From: Nephrocerus scutellatus
Lineage: Eukaryota; Arthropoda; Insecta; Diptera; Pipunculidae
NCBI GenBank assembly: GCA_947095585.1
Contig: OX352763.1
Location: 20,509,462-20,573,461 of the forward strand
Reading direction: 5' to 3'
Length of the DNA: 64,000 bases
Below are positions 47,101 to 60,960 of this stretch, in pieces. Every line of letters begins with the position of its first letter. Within the stretch, counting starts at the first letter, position 1. Below the pieces are notes generated by a model that did no database searches, was not told the origin of the DNA, and saw only the letters and a list, made by a program, of their open reading frames with translations. The position numbers were made by a program, and so were the translations under genes.

Positions 47101-48179
47101 ACTGCTTGATAGTATCTGATCACTCAGTCTATATTCAAAGTCTGTTTATACACAATTATTCTTAGCCTCGCATATAAAATTGTAGTATAAGATAACTCAT
47201 ACATTGAGTTGAGTGATTGATTGATTGTAATCTGAAAATGCTTAATCGTGGTAAATAGTCATGCAAAGCCGAACTCTCTAAATAAAGCAGCTCCGGCTAC
47301 ATGCAGTCATTGCCGATATTAGAGTCTGAAAATAAAGATCTGTTCTAAAATTGTTCACATATTTCTAACGCCTTGCTAAGGATACAGCATATTCCAATAC
47401 TGTGTATGAAAATGCACTTGTTGGGCTCATCATGCGATTATCACTTGATTATCTTCAGTAACTTTAGAAAAACGATAAAAAAAAGTATTATGGGACCTTT
47501 AATAGAGCTTGGCATGAACTGATTGACGAAGACTAAAACGCGGTGGAGTACATAATTTAACCTGCACCTTCTTCAATTCCATATCTCAAGGATTTTATTT
47601 CTTGATGCAATTTTCCGATCTTTATTGTCATCAGTGCAGCTGGTTACTGCTAGTTAAGCACGCGTGTACTTTGTAATTTTTCAAATATGTGCTTCTAAAT
47701 GCCACAACGCTACTTTCCAATAGTGCGCTGACAGTTTGTGTTATTTTTGGTACATCAACGGCTGTGTACCTGTGCATTAGCGTTAATTAAATGCACTCGA
47801 TTTACAACTTTTGCCATCACAGGGACTGTGTTTCGATTCAGAATAGTATAGAAAGATACCTTCAGAGTAACTAACATTGGAACATTCAGTAATGAGTATG
47901 CCATTAGAGTTCTACTGAAGGTGTTAATTCGTCCTTGTTTACATGCGGAACAAATGCAGCAACATCGTTTGCGAAATAGCGATGATAATGGTGGCGATGA
48001 TGATAAAGCACGGGCATGGTAAACGCTTGACCGACAACGATAATGATTGCGCACACAGACCTATGCTAATTCGCCTAATGATGCACAGAAGTTGTTGTGA
48101 GTGCCCCCTTCAAAATATTGTGTTCTTCTGGATGCAAAAAAATAGCACTATCACTGCTAAAGGATGAAGATTTTTTTTT
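47101..48179. other. Stretch with no supported gene
   Basis: No recognisable motif. Minor frames only. Confidence 0.35.
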
Positions 48180-50090
48180 TCAAATTTTCGCACGCGAAAA
48201 GTGGTTATCACCCTTATTATGTCTATGAGCTTGTGCTTTGAATGGCTGTGTATCAATCATAGTGATGTGGAAAGACACAGCTTGGCCGAGCATTCCACAT
48301 ACGTGTTGTACGGCTGAAGAACGAATCCCTGAACTTAACTGATGAGCATTTAGAGTGCCACGAGTATTGCGGTTGAATTCAATGAGAGGTGCCATGCAAC
48401 TGGCTATTTCTCTTTAGTACCGCTGGTGGTAGAATCCATAAAAGAGTGACAAGCTGGAGACGTTTTTGCGGTGTTCAAGCGAATTAATTTATTTCGCAAT
48501 GTTTTTGTCACCGATAAGTTTTATCGCACGGTTTTGTATTCTATCTAGCTGATGCAAGTTGGTTTTAGGCACACCAGACCAAATATGACATTGTACTCAA
48601 GCCTTGTAGATAGTAGCCAGATCAGAGGGAGTGAAATATTTCTTGCACAGGGTTAGAAAACCTAAACATTTCGCTGCATTTTTGGCGACGGAAAATATGC
48701 GGTCATTCCAACAAAGCTTGTCGTTAACGCACATACCGAGAATTGCGAGATTTTCAGTTTCCTCGATGCAAGTGTCTTTCATGGTTAATGGCATGGGATT
48801 TAGGATTCGCTTAGACGACAGAAGACAGCATTGGGTTTTGGAAGCATTAAATTATACTCGATTGATTTCTCCCCATTCTATTATGCTGTCTAGTTCAGAA
48901 TTTAACGTGCTTAATATATGTAGTTGTTTGAGTTACACTTGAGAAATGAAGGGACGATCCTCAAACTTTTATGAGAAACTGAGAGTGCTGTCATCAGCGA
49001 AAGAGTGAATTGGATTAGAAATCACAGATAAATAAAAATAAGAAAGAGTGTTGGGGACAAAACAGAGCCCTGGGGAACGCCAGCATTTATGTGATGTATT
49101 TCTGACTTGAATTGAGCGGTCCAAAATATAGTTTCTAGTCCAATGAAGCAGTTTTTCGTCGACTTCATAAACACGCATTATGGACAAAAGAGCTTGATGC
49201 AAAACTCTGTAGATTGCTTTGGAAATATCGAGTGCAACAGCTTTGCTTTCACCAAATTAATGTAAAGAGCAGTTCCACTGTTCGGTGAGATATACCATCA
49301 AATCAACAGTGGAACGTTGCCCACGAAATCCATACTGCTGGTCACTAGGGATTTCGTTGGTTTCAAGATATTTCATGAGCTGCTGAAAATTTATCAGCGT
49401 TTCCATGACCTTTGAAAGAATGGATGTAAGTGCTATGGGTCGGTACGAAGAAGGAGACGACGGCTCGCCTTTTTTTTGGAGTATGGGCTGGAGAAAGGCT
49501 GTTTTCCAACTTCTCGGGAAGAGTCCAGAAGAATAGGATAGAAGGAAAAGCTTACGCAATGGTAATGCCAGCTTGCTTGCCAGCTTGCCAGCAACTGCGC
49601 GAGAACGAATGAAGATCTGTCCCACAGAGTGTGCAATACTCGGAGGTGCAGGCGGAAGCAATGCACAATCTGGAAATATGGAGCTAGCAGCAAAATGTGC
49701 AGCAAACAGATAACAGTCTTTGTCTTTAGAGTTGACAACTAGAGTAGAGTAGAACTAAATTATAAATGAGGCTGTATTTTTGATTATTTTCACGAAAGAC
49801 CTAAAATTGTTACTACCTTTGGGACATTGTAGTATTTTTTACCTCAATTTTGGGTCGTAGGTGAATTTGACTCGCCGAAGATGAGCATTGCAATCATTTC
49901 TGGCTCGTTTGGTGTTTGCTTTGTAAAACCGAAAGCATACCGCTCTAATCCTAGAAGCCTCTTTACAGCTTGAGTTATACCATTCATTCGTCTTTGATTT
50001 GACAGACTTATTCCTTCGAAGGTTAAAGTCTCTCATAGCAATAAGGATGAAGATTGTGATTGCATCAGCGGCAGCTATTGCCATCACGAA
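48180..50090 (-). pseudogene. Jockey-like LINE, longest copy (family A, copy 3)
   Basis: Minus strand, running from 50090 down. It begins NEWYNSSCKEASRIRAVCFR (pre-RT linker), then APPSIAHSVGQIFIRSRAV, KKGEPSSPSSYRPIALTSIL and SKVMETLINFQQLMKYLETN, then YGFRGQRSTVDLMVYLTEQW. It continues with KAIYRVLHQALLSIMR, GVPQGSVLSP-like coding and IHSFADDSTLSFS (about 48969-49000). The segment MKDTCIEETENLAILGMCVN then WNDRIFSVAKNAAKCLGFL (48794-48600) is the RT thumb. The 3' end matches 9930-10100. Single frameshifts and stops break it, but this is the best template for the family. The endonuclease is absent. Confidence 0.88.
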
Positions 50091-50284
50091 ACAATAGCGA
50101 TCAGTTAATTTTCACAAAGAAGTTGTTATGGCCGTCCCAATTGGCTTGCTTGTATTGCCATACTGTTTTTTTGAGAGTTTTTCCCCTAACTGCGTGGTTT
50201 ATTAACGAGAAATTAGCTGATACAACACAATGGTAAGACTAGATGAATTATTAATGGTTTCTATCTGACTACAGGTGGAATTAT

Positions 50285-50370
50285 TTAGTCCGCCATTAAT
50301 CAGAGTCAAACAATTCCCAATTCAAATCCCTAATACCAAAAGTTTTTGAAAGATTTCCCCGGACAACACG
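50285..50370 (+). mobile_element. Possible decayed SINE copy
   Basis: AATTCAAATCCCTAATACC then AAAAGTTTTTGAAAGATTTCCCC parallels the SINE stretch TTCGAATCCCAGTAACACC, AAAAGTATTTTTCAC...TCCC. No A box or tail visible. Confidence 0.3.
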
Positions 50371-52496
50371 CTGGAGAATCGATTAGCTTTTATTTACACG
50401 TTTGCTTTGCCGAATGTGACTATGGGCCGCAAGCTTTATTGGCCAATCAACATTCATTTCTAATTAATGCAAAAGCAGATTCATCCATATGTAGGGCTAA
50501 TAATTTGTCCTCCTGTTATCCTGTTCTTCTGTGTTAAGGAGGTTTGGGAAGCCATTATTTTCTCCAACAAAGCAATAAAATGGTTATTGCCATTTGGAAA
50601 CAATTATCATAAAAATAAATTATATCTCCGAAAAATCCCGCCCAGTTCATCACATCACATCACATCAGGAAAGTCAAGCCCCGTCCAGTCTCTGCTGACC
50701 GCAACTTTCTGTACGGTTGACAACATAGGTATTTTGCCTGCGGGAAAATCGTCATGTCAAGCTGACAATTTAAACGGTTGTGCACCAGGAATTCCATCGA
50801 TAACTGGAGCGAGAAGGAGCGGATATACATAAATTTAATTAATATAATTCCAAGTAGCTGGGATTCATCTTCGTCTGTTGTTTCAGCTGCTGGTGGATGC
50901 TGTGCAGTTTGTCGTCATCTCCATTCCAGAAACATGGAGGGACATATCGACGTCGTCTGTTGTCTTCATCGCATTTTGGAAATTAACTTAATTAGCCCGA
51001 AGCAGTCAATGTGAAAGCAGAATAATTTGAATTTTACTACTGGAATTCACTTTGCATAGTTTCGTTGCGGTCCGTCATTTTTGGCCATTTTTCAGTGAAT
51101 AAAAAAAGTACGTGTTTTTTTCTCTCTCTCTCTCTCCCTCTCCCCCTCCATATTGTTGTTGTTGGAACAAGCGGTGAACAACAACAACTGACACACTCTT
51201 TGTTTCCTGTGGCACGTAATATGGTCATTAAGTTAATGTTGCCTGCTGTGATCATCGTCATCATCATCGCATCGCATCACACCGCGTTTTGGAGGAGCAC
51301 GCATTTCTATCATGTCTTTGGGTTGGGGTACCATCATCAGATGAAATCCCCGATGCGACACCGATCTTCGGGTTGAACCAAATAATACAGATGAAGATGT
51401 TGATGGAGATGACGATGGAGGGATGGAGAAAACTTCCCAAAGCACGAAATTGCAAATTAGTTTTCATGGGCGGAGGAGGTAAAACGTGAGTATTCATCTC
51501 GACAGTGTTGTCGCGATGAATACAGAACACGAAATATTCTGGTGGAACGGGGGCAGTAGGAGAGTACATTGCCACCACTTTAACCCGAAACCACGTTCGT
51601 TCGTTTTGTCTTTAGAATAATTATATTTAATAACATTAATATCATTGGCAACGACAATCATAATGATAAGCTTCGTAAATATGATGAGACTTGAAGGGTT
51701 TCAGCTCCTTAGTTTTTGTACCCGGAAGGAGTTTTCGTATAAGAATATAATAAAAATTAGTGCTGCATGTAAATTTTTGTTAACAAAACTAATTTATTTT
51801 TGAGAACACTTTGTTAGTGGCACTCGTTGGATGGGGGCACTGGACCTAAGAGTAGGAAATCTTCGAATCAATTTACAAAGGCCGACACGAAAAACTGTAC
51901 TCTATTGAGTTTGCAGAGTAAAATTAAAAATGTTCATGCAAATTCTTTAATCGGAGATACACATGTGTGCAAAGTTTGAATAAAATCGGGTTTTAGGACG
52001 TGAATGAAAATGTACTACATTATTTGAGGACAAACCAAAAGCAGACAAAAACATAGATAATTTAAAAAACACTCCAGCTGACGATAGATCAGTTGGGTAC
52101 TAACTTTTTTTTCTCAACTGTGTACTTGCAACCCCCTGTAGGGATAACCCTTACCACAGCGAAATGGCTTACTCGACTGCTACAATGAAACCATATTAGA
52201 AAGAAATTTTCGGCTTCACAATAGAGTAGGTTCAACTGCTGGTACACGCTGACGAATTTGGTATAATTGGCTGTCATTTGCATTAGCTTTCATTAAGGCA
52301 AAAGCGACAAAAATGGGATTGACGGTTAAGAGGAAGACAAGACATGCTAACAACCAAACCACAAAGAAGAGTTATACCACCAAAGCAGTTAAAGCACTGG
52401 ATTGACACCACTACAGAAACAAAACGAAGAGTCCCTCTTGCCATTCGCAGCCTCTTTCGCACCATTAATAAATTAACTTTTTTTTATTTTATAAAC
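50371..52496. other. Stretch with simple repeats, no supported gene
   Basis: Includes CACATCACATCACATCA (about 50652), a (TC)n tract (51119-51137) and a dispersed repeat at 51956-52002. Frames are short and without motifs. Confidence 0.4.
51956..52002 (-). repeat. Dispersed repeat, copy 2 (inverted)
   Basis: The reverse complement reads CACGTCCTAAAACCCGATTT, then TATTCAAACTTTGCACACATG, closely matching 35791-35838. Confidence 0.7.
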
Positions 52497-54170
52497 CCTA
52501 GCCCAGTTGGCTGACACTGCGACCTAAAAAGATCTTTTGTATCTTAGGGTGTAACTAATCTAAGTGACTTACTACCTTCCTAATGAAGGATAGTATGTCC
52601 TCAGTGGCATAATTACGCATATCCGCCGACGAACATAATGACTTGTGGAAAATATGTCTCCTTCACCAGATCAAACCTGGACAGTCACAGAGAATGTGCC
52701 CGGATGTTTCGTTCTCCAAGCAGAACCTACATTCCGTGTTTGAGCCCAGTTTGCTTTTGTTAAGGTGACATCGCAAGCCGCAGTGACCTGTGAGAAAACT
52801 CACTAGCTTTCTGATGCTATCATTGTCCAGATCAAGAATTTCCTTATAGGAGAAGGGCCTGATTAACCGTTTGGATATTAGTCTAAGCAATGGTGTATTG
52901 TCCCAGTTGGATAGACGAAGTTTCTTTTCCCATTTGTTAATAATTGCTGTGGTGGTAGCGCGGCTGACACCTGTGTATTTAACACTAACAAAAATCGCAA
53001 AGTCATCCGCATATCCAATGACGATGCAACCCGATCTATGCGGATCGACTAAACGATTGTCGATGACTAGAGAGATCACAGAAGGTGAGAAAGGACTCCT
53101 CTATGGGCACAACCCTTAACTTCGGTCATATACAGTGCCACACCTCCTAAGGAGGATGTAATATCTCTACTTTCAAGCATGGCTTTTATCCATTGATTGA
53201 TCGAGTGTTCGATACCTCTGCTAATAATTGATCTCGCTATCATAGTTGTAGCCAGTTTATTGAAAGCCTCCTTAATGTCAATGAATGCACACGGAAAACG
53301 GAAAAATTTCCTTACATCATCTTTACAAGATAGTGAAGGCCACCTTCTGTGCTTTTGGCTTTTTTGTACGCAAACTGACTTGTGTGCAGAGGGGTAGACA
53401 AATCTAGCCAGCCTCTAATATATGAACATCAATAAGTCTCTCCATGGCATGACAATTGATGTTAGACTTATAGTTATATAGGATTTAGGCGGTTCACTAT
53501 GCTTTTGTCTGGTTTGGTGATAAATATTACATTAACCTGTCAACAGGTAGTAGGGATGTACCACTAGTTTAAGCTGGCCTTAGAAAAGGCAATAATACCC
53601 GGCAGGATGAAATTAATTGCTGGAAAGATACCATCACCGCCGGAAGCTTTGAATGCTTTGAATGAGCCTACTGTCCCTTTAACCTTGTCCAGGCTGAAGA
53701 TTTTGCCGGATAAACACTTTTTTTTTTTTTTTTTATATAGAGACTTAATGCCAAGGGAGGACTCCCTGAATGACTTGCGTCACGGCAATGAGCTTGGTCA
53801 CATGCGTTCGGTTAGATGTGTGTTGCACGAATAGACGAACTTAGGAAATCAACCCAAAACAGGGTTCTTAGTGTATCCTCACGGTCCGACGTGTGGGTTC
53901 CATCGGTATTTTTTAGTAAACCAACACAATTTGTCTGATCGTTAACGAGTGCGTTATAGATTCGTGACATTTTAGGAATGTATTCGCAGCATTTCGCCCA
54001 TGTGGCCCGTCCAGATCGTCTCAATTATGAGTTGCACCTATATTACTCACCCAATTCTTCGTGCGTTTAGCAGTGTTGAAGGGTTTTCTAACTTTCTTCC
54101 TAAGTTAAGCTAGCTATGGAACCTTACTTTAGAGCATGCTGGTTTTAGGAACACAGCTGTCATAAGTAAG
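52497..54170 (-). pseudogene. LINE with deleted RT/RNase H (family B, copy 1)
   Basis: Minus strand. From about 54024 comes a pre-RT linker (SRIYNALVNDQTNCVGLL). About 53290-53110 gives FIDIKEAFNKLATTMIARSI, QWIKAMLESRDITSSLG and VKGCAHRGVLS (a decayed KGCPQGGVLSP). An open 138-codon frame (53079-52663) reads GCIVIGYADDFAIFV with the catalytic YADD, then passes directly into WDNTPLLRLISKR and LTGHCGLRCHLNKSKL...CRFC, which normally follow RNase H. The 3' region (52660-52497) matches that at 58913. A 15-T run at about 53720-53735 interrupts the upstream part. Confidence 0.85.
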
Positions 54171-57100
54171 GTCATAAGTAAGGAAGTAAGCGACACATAA
54201 TTTAAATGGTATGCAGCTTTGGGCTCGATAGATGTTAAACCATATTCTAGCTTTTATTTATTTTTTCACCTCCTTTTTTCTTATAATTTGCGCATGCGTC
54301 AAAAGGCTTGCACCCTTTTTTATAATTATGCCTGGCACTGTGTGGGCGTTAAGGTTAAAATGTCGTTGAAAAATTATAAAACCAAATCCGGAGAATATGT
54401 ATTTAAGGATTGACCCGACAAATAATTCAAAGTCCATGAAACTAAAATAAAAATTCCCAACGTACACTAAGAGCCATCAGAGTATTTGCATCCGTAGCAT
54501 TCGCCACATTGCACACTGTGCAAAAAGCAGATATACGTTTCCTATTGCAAGAGTCTGTCAATTCGATTTGTAAGTAACGCCATTCAAATTGCCACCATTG
54601 ACGAGAGGTCCTTTGGAATTCAGTCACATTTCATGAATGCCCCAAAAAGCAGAAGGAAAAAAACGCGCTCATCACTCGCCTGGAAAAATTCAATCAATCT
54701 ATGTATGAGGAGTGTGTGGACTCGGCTGTAAATGAGTGAGTGATGTATCCAGCACAGAACGTGCTACGTGGTTTATAGTCGAGTCATCAACAACAACGTC
54801 CCGATCCAAACTCCCGAGCAATCGTTCCTTCATGAATCATGTATACGCGTATAGCCGTTAACATATGAGAGCTGTAACCCTGACTTGGACTTAATCTATT
54901 CAGTTCGTCTGAATTGTTTTTTGTTTCTTGATTAATTTCCTCTTCCTTATCTGAACTTTATTAGTAGGAGGAGGGGGGGGGGGTTGAACAGAACACAAAA
55001 TGCAACAAAATTTTTCCTCTTATCTGGCAGCATTTCGTGTTGACACCCAAACAAAATGTTTCGTATTTAGATAACCAGCACGAAAAAATAGAACTGACGA
55101 TATAACAAAAAACAACAACCGGCTGGCTGTTGGTTGCCAGTTGTTGTTGCAGAAGGAGTGTTTTTAATTTTGTCCAAATTCCAATTTCAACTGTCAGAGA
55201 GTGATGTCTGTCAAGTTGCAACACACCTCGTAATGGACAGACTCCTTTAGGACGACAGCTTTTTTGCTATTGTAATAGTATGTACATGCAGGATGCTTTA
55301 TTGTGTCCATGTCCTCTTCGAAAACAGATGGTGGTTTCTTCTATTGTTTCTCACGGGGCGAATCATTACGCTCCAATTCTGCGTGGCTCACAAATTAAAC
55401 TTCTTTCGTTCTATCCATGAGTTGTGTCTTTACATCCTCGTCTTTTCCATGAATTGTATATCTTTCAAATTACTTAAGCCATAGCAATTGTTGCCATTTT
55501 GATTCTCATTCCTGTGAGTTTGAAACTTTCTAACGTGAGCTGTGTTTTATGACTCTTATTGGAAAGCAGCATATGTGCCGACTCCTAACATACAACGGAC
55601 CAATTCGCATACTCGTCAGAAGCATAATATACCGGGGGAAAATGTACTTCAATATTAAATTAGCCCCATGAACTGCGAGTCGGTCGCTGTCCAAATTTCG
55701 ACACGGTATGAATTATTCACGTTTTGGGATGGGAGGACATCTATTACGTTCGCATTTATCGCCTGTCGCCCATGTGCTACGTCACCTGTCATTACTGACG
55801 CATCAACTGCAATTTTGATATCCTTCCCCATGAGCCTTCGATATTTTTTCATTTCATTTAATTGTGGGCTTTATTCTAAATTCCATGTTATGTTAGCTGA
55901 TGCCTGCCCGCCGCCAACCCCTAAAGCTGCTGTCTAAATGAAGGGCGTTATGTGTGTTGCTAAACGAGTACTATAACCTCCAGTTAGAATCGAGTTTTTG
56001 CCCTGATGTCGTCCTTGTCCAGTTATTTTTGTTTTTTTTTTTTAAATAAAAATGTAAAACTTCGCAAAATATCGCGTACAGCAGTAGCGCAGCATCATAC
56101 AAATTGAAATCTTGTTAGATGGAAATTAGAACTGGGGTGTAGTGAGCGCAATTCGGTTGTTCAAACATAGGTCGCTTGCCAGCCAGTGCCACAGGGATGT
56201 GTGAGCGACATCTGTGCGTTTAATACAAATTTAATTAGAAATGCAATGTTATAGTTCACCGCTTCACCCCCTTTACATGCTGGTCCTGTATGTCTGTGTT
56301 GTGTGTGTCCGCTAAAATGCTGTAGAGCTGCACCCAACTTTGGTTTTGTATTTTTTCCACCGAATGAGCGCAGAAAGCTGAGGGCGGAAGCTGCTTCCAT
56401 CCCTGGCGAATTTGGAAAGAGGGAAGTACTTTTTCAGCCGTGAGCTGTCGTTTTTTTTTGTTCTTGTTGATTCCTAACAGAATTACGGTTGGTGCACACT
56501 TGTACAGAGGGCAATAGATTGTGTTGCGAGGAATATGCTTGGCACAGGATTGACGGACGCTACCGTGTTTGGTATTTCTTTCTCTGCATTTGCCCTGGAG
56601 CATATTAGTTTTATAGTAGAGTGCCTTCGGAGGAATTAAATGAATGAATCACTTGCATTTTTTCTCTCCCACAATATGGATCCTGCAGAGGTGGACTACT
56701 TTCTCACACTACTACCTAGTAATTCAACCAAATACGTGATTACAGTTAAAAGTCCTGGCTTACGACGTCATTACATCAAAGTAATAATAAAAATGTCCAT
56801 TAAGTTTATTATATTCTCGGTGAGTTCTATTTTAATATTTATAAGTGAATTTAGCGGTTCACCCTTTCCCAAAATGTCTGTGTATTTGCTCAAAAATAAA
56901 TTACTTATGCTGGTTTTAAAATACTATATGGACAACAATCTACGAGTATTTTAGGAAAATAATGCAAATGATGATGCCAAAATGTTGGTAAACTTAACCT
57001 TAGCCCGTAATATGATGATGATAATATGATACAGTAGGCCTTTGTGAACTTTTCTAGTGACTGACTCTATTGTAACAATTAATTCCACCTGTCTATCAGT

Positions 57101-58912
57101 ATACTTTTCAAAAGTGTAAAGCTGTTAATGCTGCAAGGACTTTTGAACTATTACCGGACATTGAAGACAGCTCTTCATAGAGAACGGACCATATTACCAA
57201 CAGATCACGTTCTTCTAGCACACAATGCCTTCATTAGTAGACTCAACGCTATGAGCCGCACTAAAAGTTGCTTTATAGAGTAGCATCGTGTTTTTCATAA
57301 AATTTGAAATGTTTTTAACAATCTCTAAAAATTTTTAATAAAAACATTCATAAATGACGAAATTACGGCCTTTTAATCAAGGAACACTACGTCGGCCACT
57401 GTATATGATGAAAATAAGAAATAGGATTTTTTATAGTAGCACTGTGCGGATCTATTGCGCTTCTCCCTGACTTGTGCTTTGGGAACTGTTCATAGCGGTC
57501 TCTATACCAATGGATCTTAGGATCTTAATGAGTGGATTCCGTGGATGTCGCGCAGACTCCGAGACTGAGAGGGTTCCCATATGGTATCTTCTCTGTCTCT
57601 ACAACTCCATCTCTATACCAATAGATCTTAGGATCTTAATGATCTAATAACGCTGGGAAAAATTCTCTTAAGCATTAATTGCCTCATCATTTCTTCTGAA
57701 ATTGTGTTACTTATCATCCAACACAAATATGCACACGTGTCTAAGAAAAGAAGATGTTAGAGAAAATTTCCAAAGATTAGCCAAATTGTTCTTCCCCTTA
57801 GGGAATTGTTCGTTTGCTTAACTTCGGTTGAATTAATTTAAAATTTCCACATTTCATTTTTATGCAAAAGACACACAGGACAGACATATGACACAAAGCG
57901 GCACAAAAATTCTCATCTGTCTCCTGTGCGTCAATTAGTGATGTTGGCAAAAAAGTTGCCGAAGGTCGAACAAACGAACACTTTTTGTCAGACATTTGGG
58001 AATATCCGTTAGAGATATGTTTTGCCCGCCCTCGTATCGTAATTTTAAAGGATGACAATTGGCATTAATGGCACTTTGTATGCTGACATTTGTTCTTTTG
58101 CTGTGTCTGTTATTATGTCGTCGCATAATTACATAACATTAAGGGTTGCATAATGAGGGGATGATCTGAAACGGAAAATAATTGCGATCGTTCCAATAGA
58201 TGATGTGGAAAAATTACAAGAAAAGGAGGAATGACATATTCGTAGTATCTTCCCCCATCGTAATGGCCTGGACCGCATTGTTAGAACCCGCACAAACATA
58301 TGGAGCATTTTATTCGCCTGTGGGTTGTGTGTTACTCTCATTTGAATTCAGGACATGTCGCTTATGATATTATATTGCTCTTTATGCATTGTGTTGTGCG
58401 CTTATCCCTTCTTTTCTTTTAACAAAATTTTACTGCAGGCGTTTTCTGAATATTTCCTTACCTTATGCTCGATTGGTGGTAGATGAGAATGGCGATTAGG
58501 TTCCACGTTACAATTTGACACTAAATGATTGTTAGTCGGAGAATTATATACAGTGACATCTGTAGAAGTTGAGAACTGGATATTAAGATTTTATTTGTAA
58601 TGACATGTTATGCTGCATAACATGCTGCAAGAAAAAAAGATGCCCTTTGGAACGATGGAAAGGGTACTTTCATGATTTGCTAAATAGCTGAGGAATTGGA
58701 CGTTTCACAAGTGGACACACACACAGAGACAATTCCCGCGCCACCAAGTGTTCATGAAGGTCTTAGATCAAAAGCACTCAGACGACGGGAACAAAATTGG
58801 CTGTGGAAGATGTTTGCATAACATAATTAAATACCACGTTGGAATAATTTATTCTAAAAGACATGATAATCTCCTAATTAAAGTCATCATTAGTGCATTT
58901 ATTTTGTGAGTA
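54171..58912. other. Stretch with no supported gene
   Basis: Contains a 12-G run near 54967-54982 and a local direct repeat at 57501-57530 / 57612-57641. Frames at 55668-55937 (+), 56256-56603 (-) and 56640-56954 (+) show no recognisable domains. A short CCGTAATATGATGATGAT tail at about 57006 may be a retroposon end. Confidence 0.35.
57501..57641 (+). repeat. Local direct repeat
   Basis: TCTATACCAATRGATCTTAG then GATCTTAATG occurs at 57501-57530 and 57612-57641, with one difference. Confidence 0.8.
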
Positions 58913-60960
58913 CCTTAGCCCATATGGCTGACACTGAGACCTAAAAATCGATTGTATCTCAGGGGGTATTTACCCTAAGAGACGTTACATCTCCCTACTG
59001 AAGGATAGTATATATCCTTAGTGGCAGAGTTTCTTAACTCCGCTGACGAATATATTTCTTTACGGAAAATACGCCGCCTTAACATTCACATTCACAGAGA
59101 ATGTGCTCGCATGATTCGTGATCCTCCGAGCAGAAACTACATTCCGTTTCTGAGTCTAGATACATTTTGGTAAGGTGATCCACACTGATCTGTGATAATA
59201 CTCTCCAGATTTCTAATGGTATCCATATTAAGATTAAGGATTTCATTAAAGAAGTACGGCCTTAATGATCTCTTGGACTGTCTTAGCCCAGACAATGTTT
59301 GTCTTCCCACTTATTAATTAGCGCTGTGGCTGCAGCCCAGTTAACAGCACGGAAGGACCGGAACCTAGGTCCTATAAAAGCTGATTATGAGCCAGTCAAT
59401 TCATCTGCAGATTCGTTCCTTGATTCCTTGATGACCAGGATCAGAACCGAGTTCACCCCGTTTTGTCTGGCAAGATATTGCAGTTTATCGTAGCAGCTTT
59501 GAGCTGATAAAGAATCCATTAAATTGACAACAGCGCTTTAAGTCCTTACTGGTTATCTGGATGTAGTCTCGCGCCCCTAATGACTTTACTAATGTTTGTC
59601 CTAGTACAAATTTCGATGGCATGGAGTTCATCCTGGAAAACCGTGAAACTCATTGCCATTGATGCCGAGACAAAGCTCCAACTCCGGATTTTGTCTTTGA
59701 TCCATCTGTGAACCAGACTAGACCTCTTGCGTCCAGTGCCAGAGCACCAACAATCCAGTTTGTACGGTCCAATATTTCTACCTCAAATAACCTGCCGAGA
59801 CAGTACTCCCTGACTATAATGCTGAGGATAGTGCAAAACATGTCTCTTTCGGGAATTGTGTCAAGTTTTTTTACATGTCCCTCATGGCCACTAGGCTTAT
59901 AACTGTATACTAGCTGCAGCTTAATAGCGCATCTAGCGGCCTTCTTCCTAATAAAGATTCGTAAAGGTGAGATCCCTATGATAGCTTATAATGCCACCGT
60001 AAAGCAGGTATGCATGGCATTCGTGATACCGAGACAGGCAATTCTTTGAAGCTTCTGAAGCTTATTTGCCACTTTCCGTTCAAGTCCTTTAGGACACCAA
60101 ACGATGAGCCTTACAATCATTGTATACATCCAGTGTATCATTTTAGGATTTAGACTACAAGCTCTGCCGAAAAGACGAATTCTGGCCCACATGGTCTTAG
60201 TGGCGCTTTCGATGGCGGAGTTGATGTAAGAATTCTAGCTAAGCCGTGTATCAAGGATAACTCCAACATATATAACATCACTGAACAAACTAAAGTGGTA
60301 CCTTTAATTGTGATGGGTCCTACATTGACCAATCTTCTTTTTGTGAAAGGCAATAGAACGGTTTTGCAATGATTAATTGAGAGACCTTCTCTGCTGCACC
60401 ATTCTAAAACGTGTAGTAAAGCACCTTGCATAACACAAGTACAAGTGCTATGTTTACCACAAACAACAATCGCCAACTGATCCTCATAACCAATGGCCAA
60501 TGAGGCCTGATCTCTATAGATCGGCAAGAAGGCTGTCGATGGCTAGTGACCACAGAAGTGGGGATAAGACTCCTCCTCAGAGACAACCGTTAACTGCGTT
60601 CACAGACACAGACACCCTTCCTAAGGAGCAAGTAATATCTGTACTTTCTAACATGGCCCTTATCCACTGATTGGTCGAGTCTTCGATACCTCTGCTCCAG
60701 ATTTCTCTTGCTATATGATTGTTGCATACTGGGTTAGCTCTTCATTGAACGAAAATTAGCAATTGGTATGATTTTCCCCACTAGTTTGGCGATAAGAGTA
60801 TTTACGACTATGTAGATTAGCAATAACTTCAACACCACTCTAAAGTCCAAAAGAACTAACTGGACTTCTTTCTCTTCAACCTGGCAGGCGAGAAAAAGAT
60901 CAGAAAATATCGTGTAACACAAAGCAGGCGCCGTTGTGCGGACTTGCAGGAGCAAAATAA
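58913..60960 (-). pseudogene. LINE with RT and RNase H (family B, copy 2)
   Basis: Minus strand, longer copy of the element at 52497-54170. About 60527-60150 encodes LAIGYEDQLAIVVCG (YADD decayed to YEDQ), LEWCSREGLSINHCKTVLLP and TKRRLVNVGPITIKGTTL. 60192-59986 encodes the thumb: MWARIRLFGRACSLNPKMIH then ANKLQKLQRIACLGITNAM. 59841-59650 encodes an RNase H start, RGLVWFTDGSKTKSGVGA, with the first catalytic Asp. 59250-58920 holds the C-terminal zinc tail and 3' UTR. Multiple frameshifts. Confidence 0.85.

Noticed and set aside
55655..55937. Frames open on both strands
   Set aside because: Neither strand encodes a recognisable motif; mutual antisense openness suggests chance.
56256..56603. 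115-codon minus-strand frame
   Set aside because: No motif, no paralogue in the window, no supporting signals.
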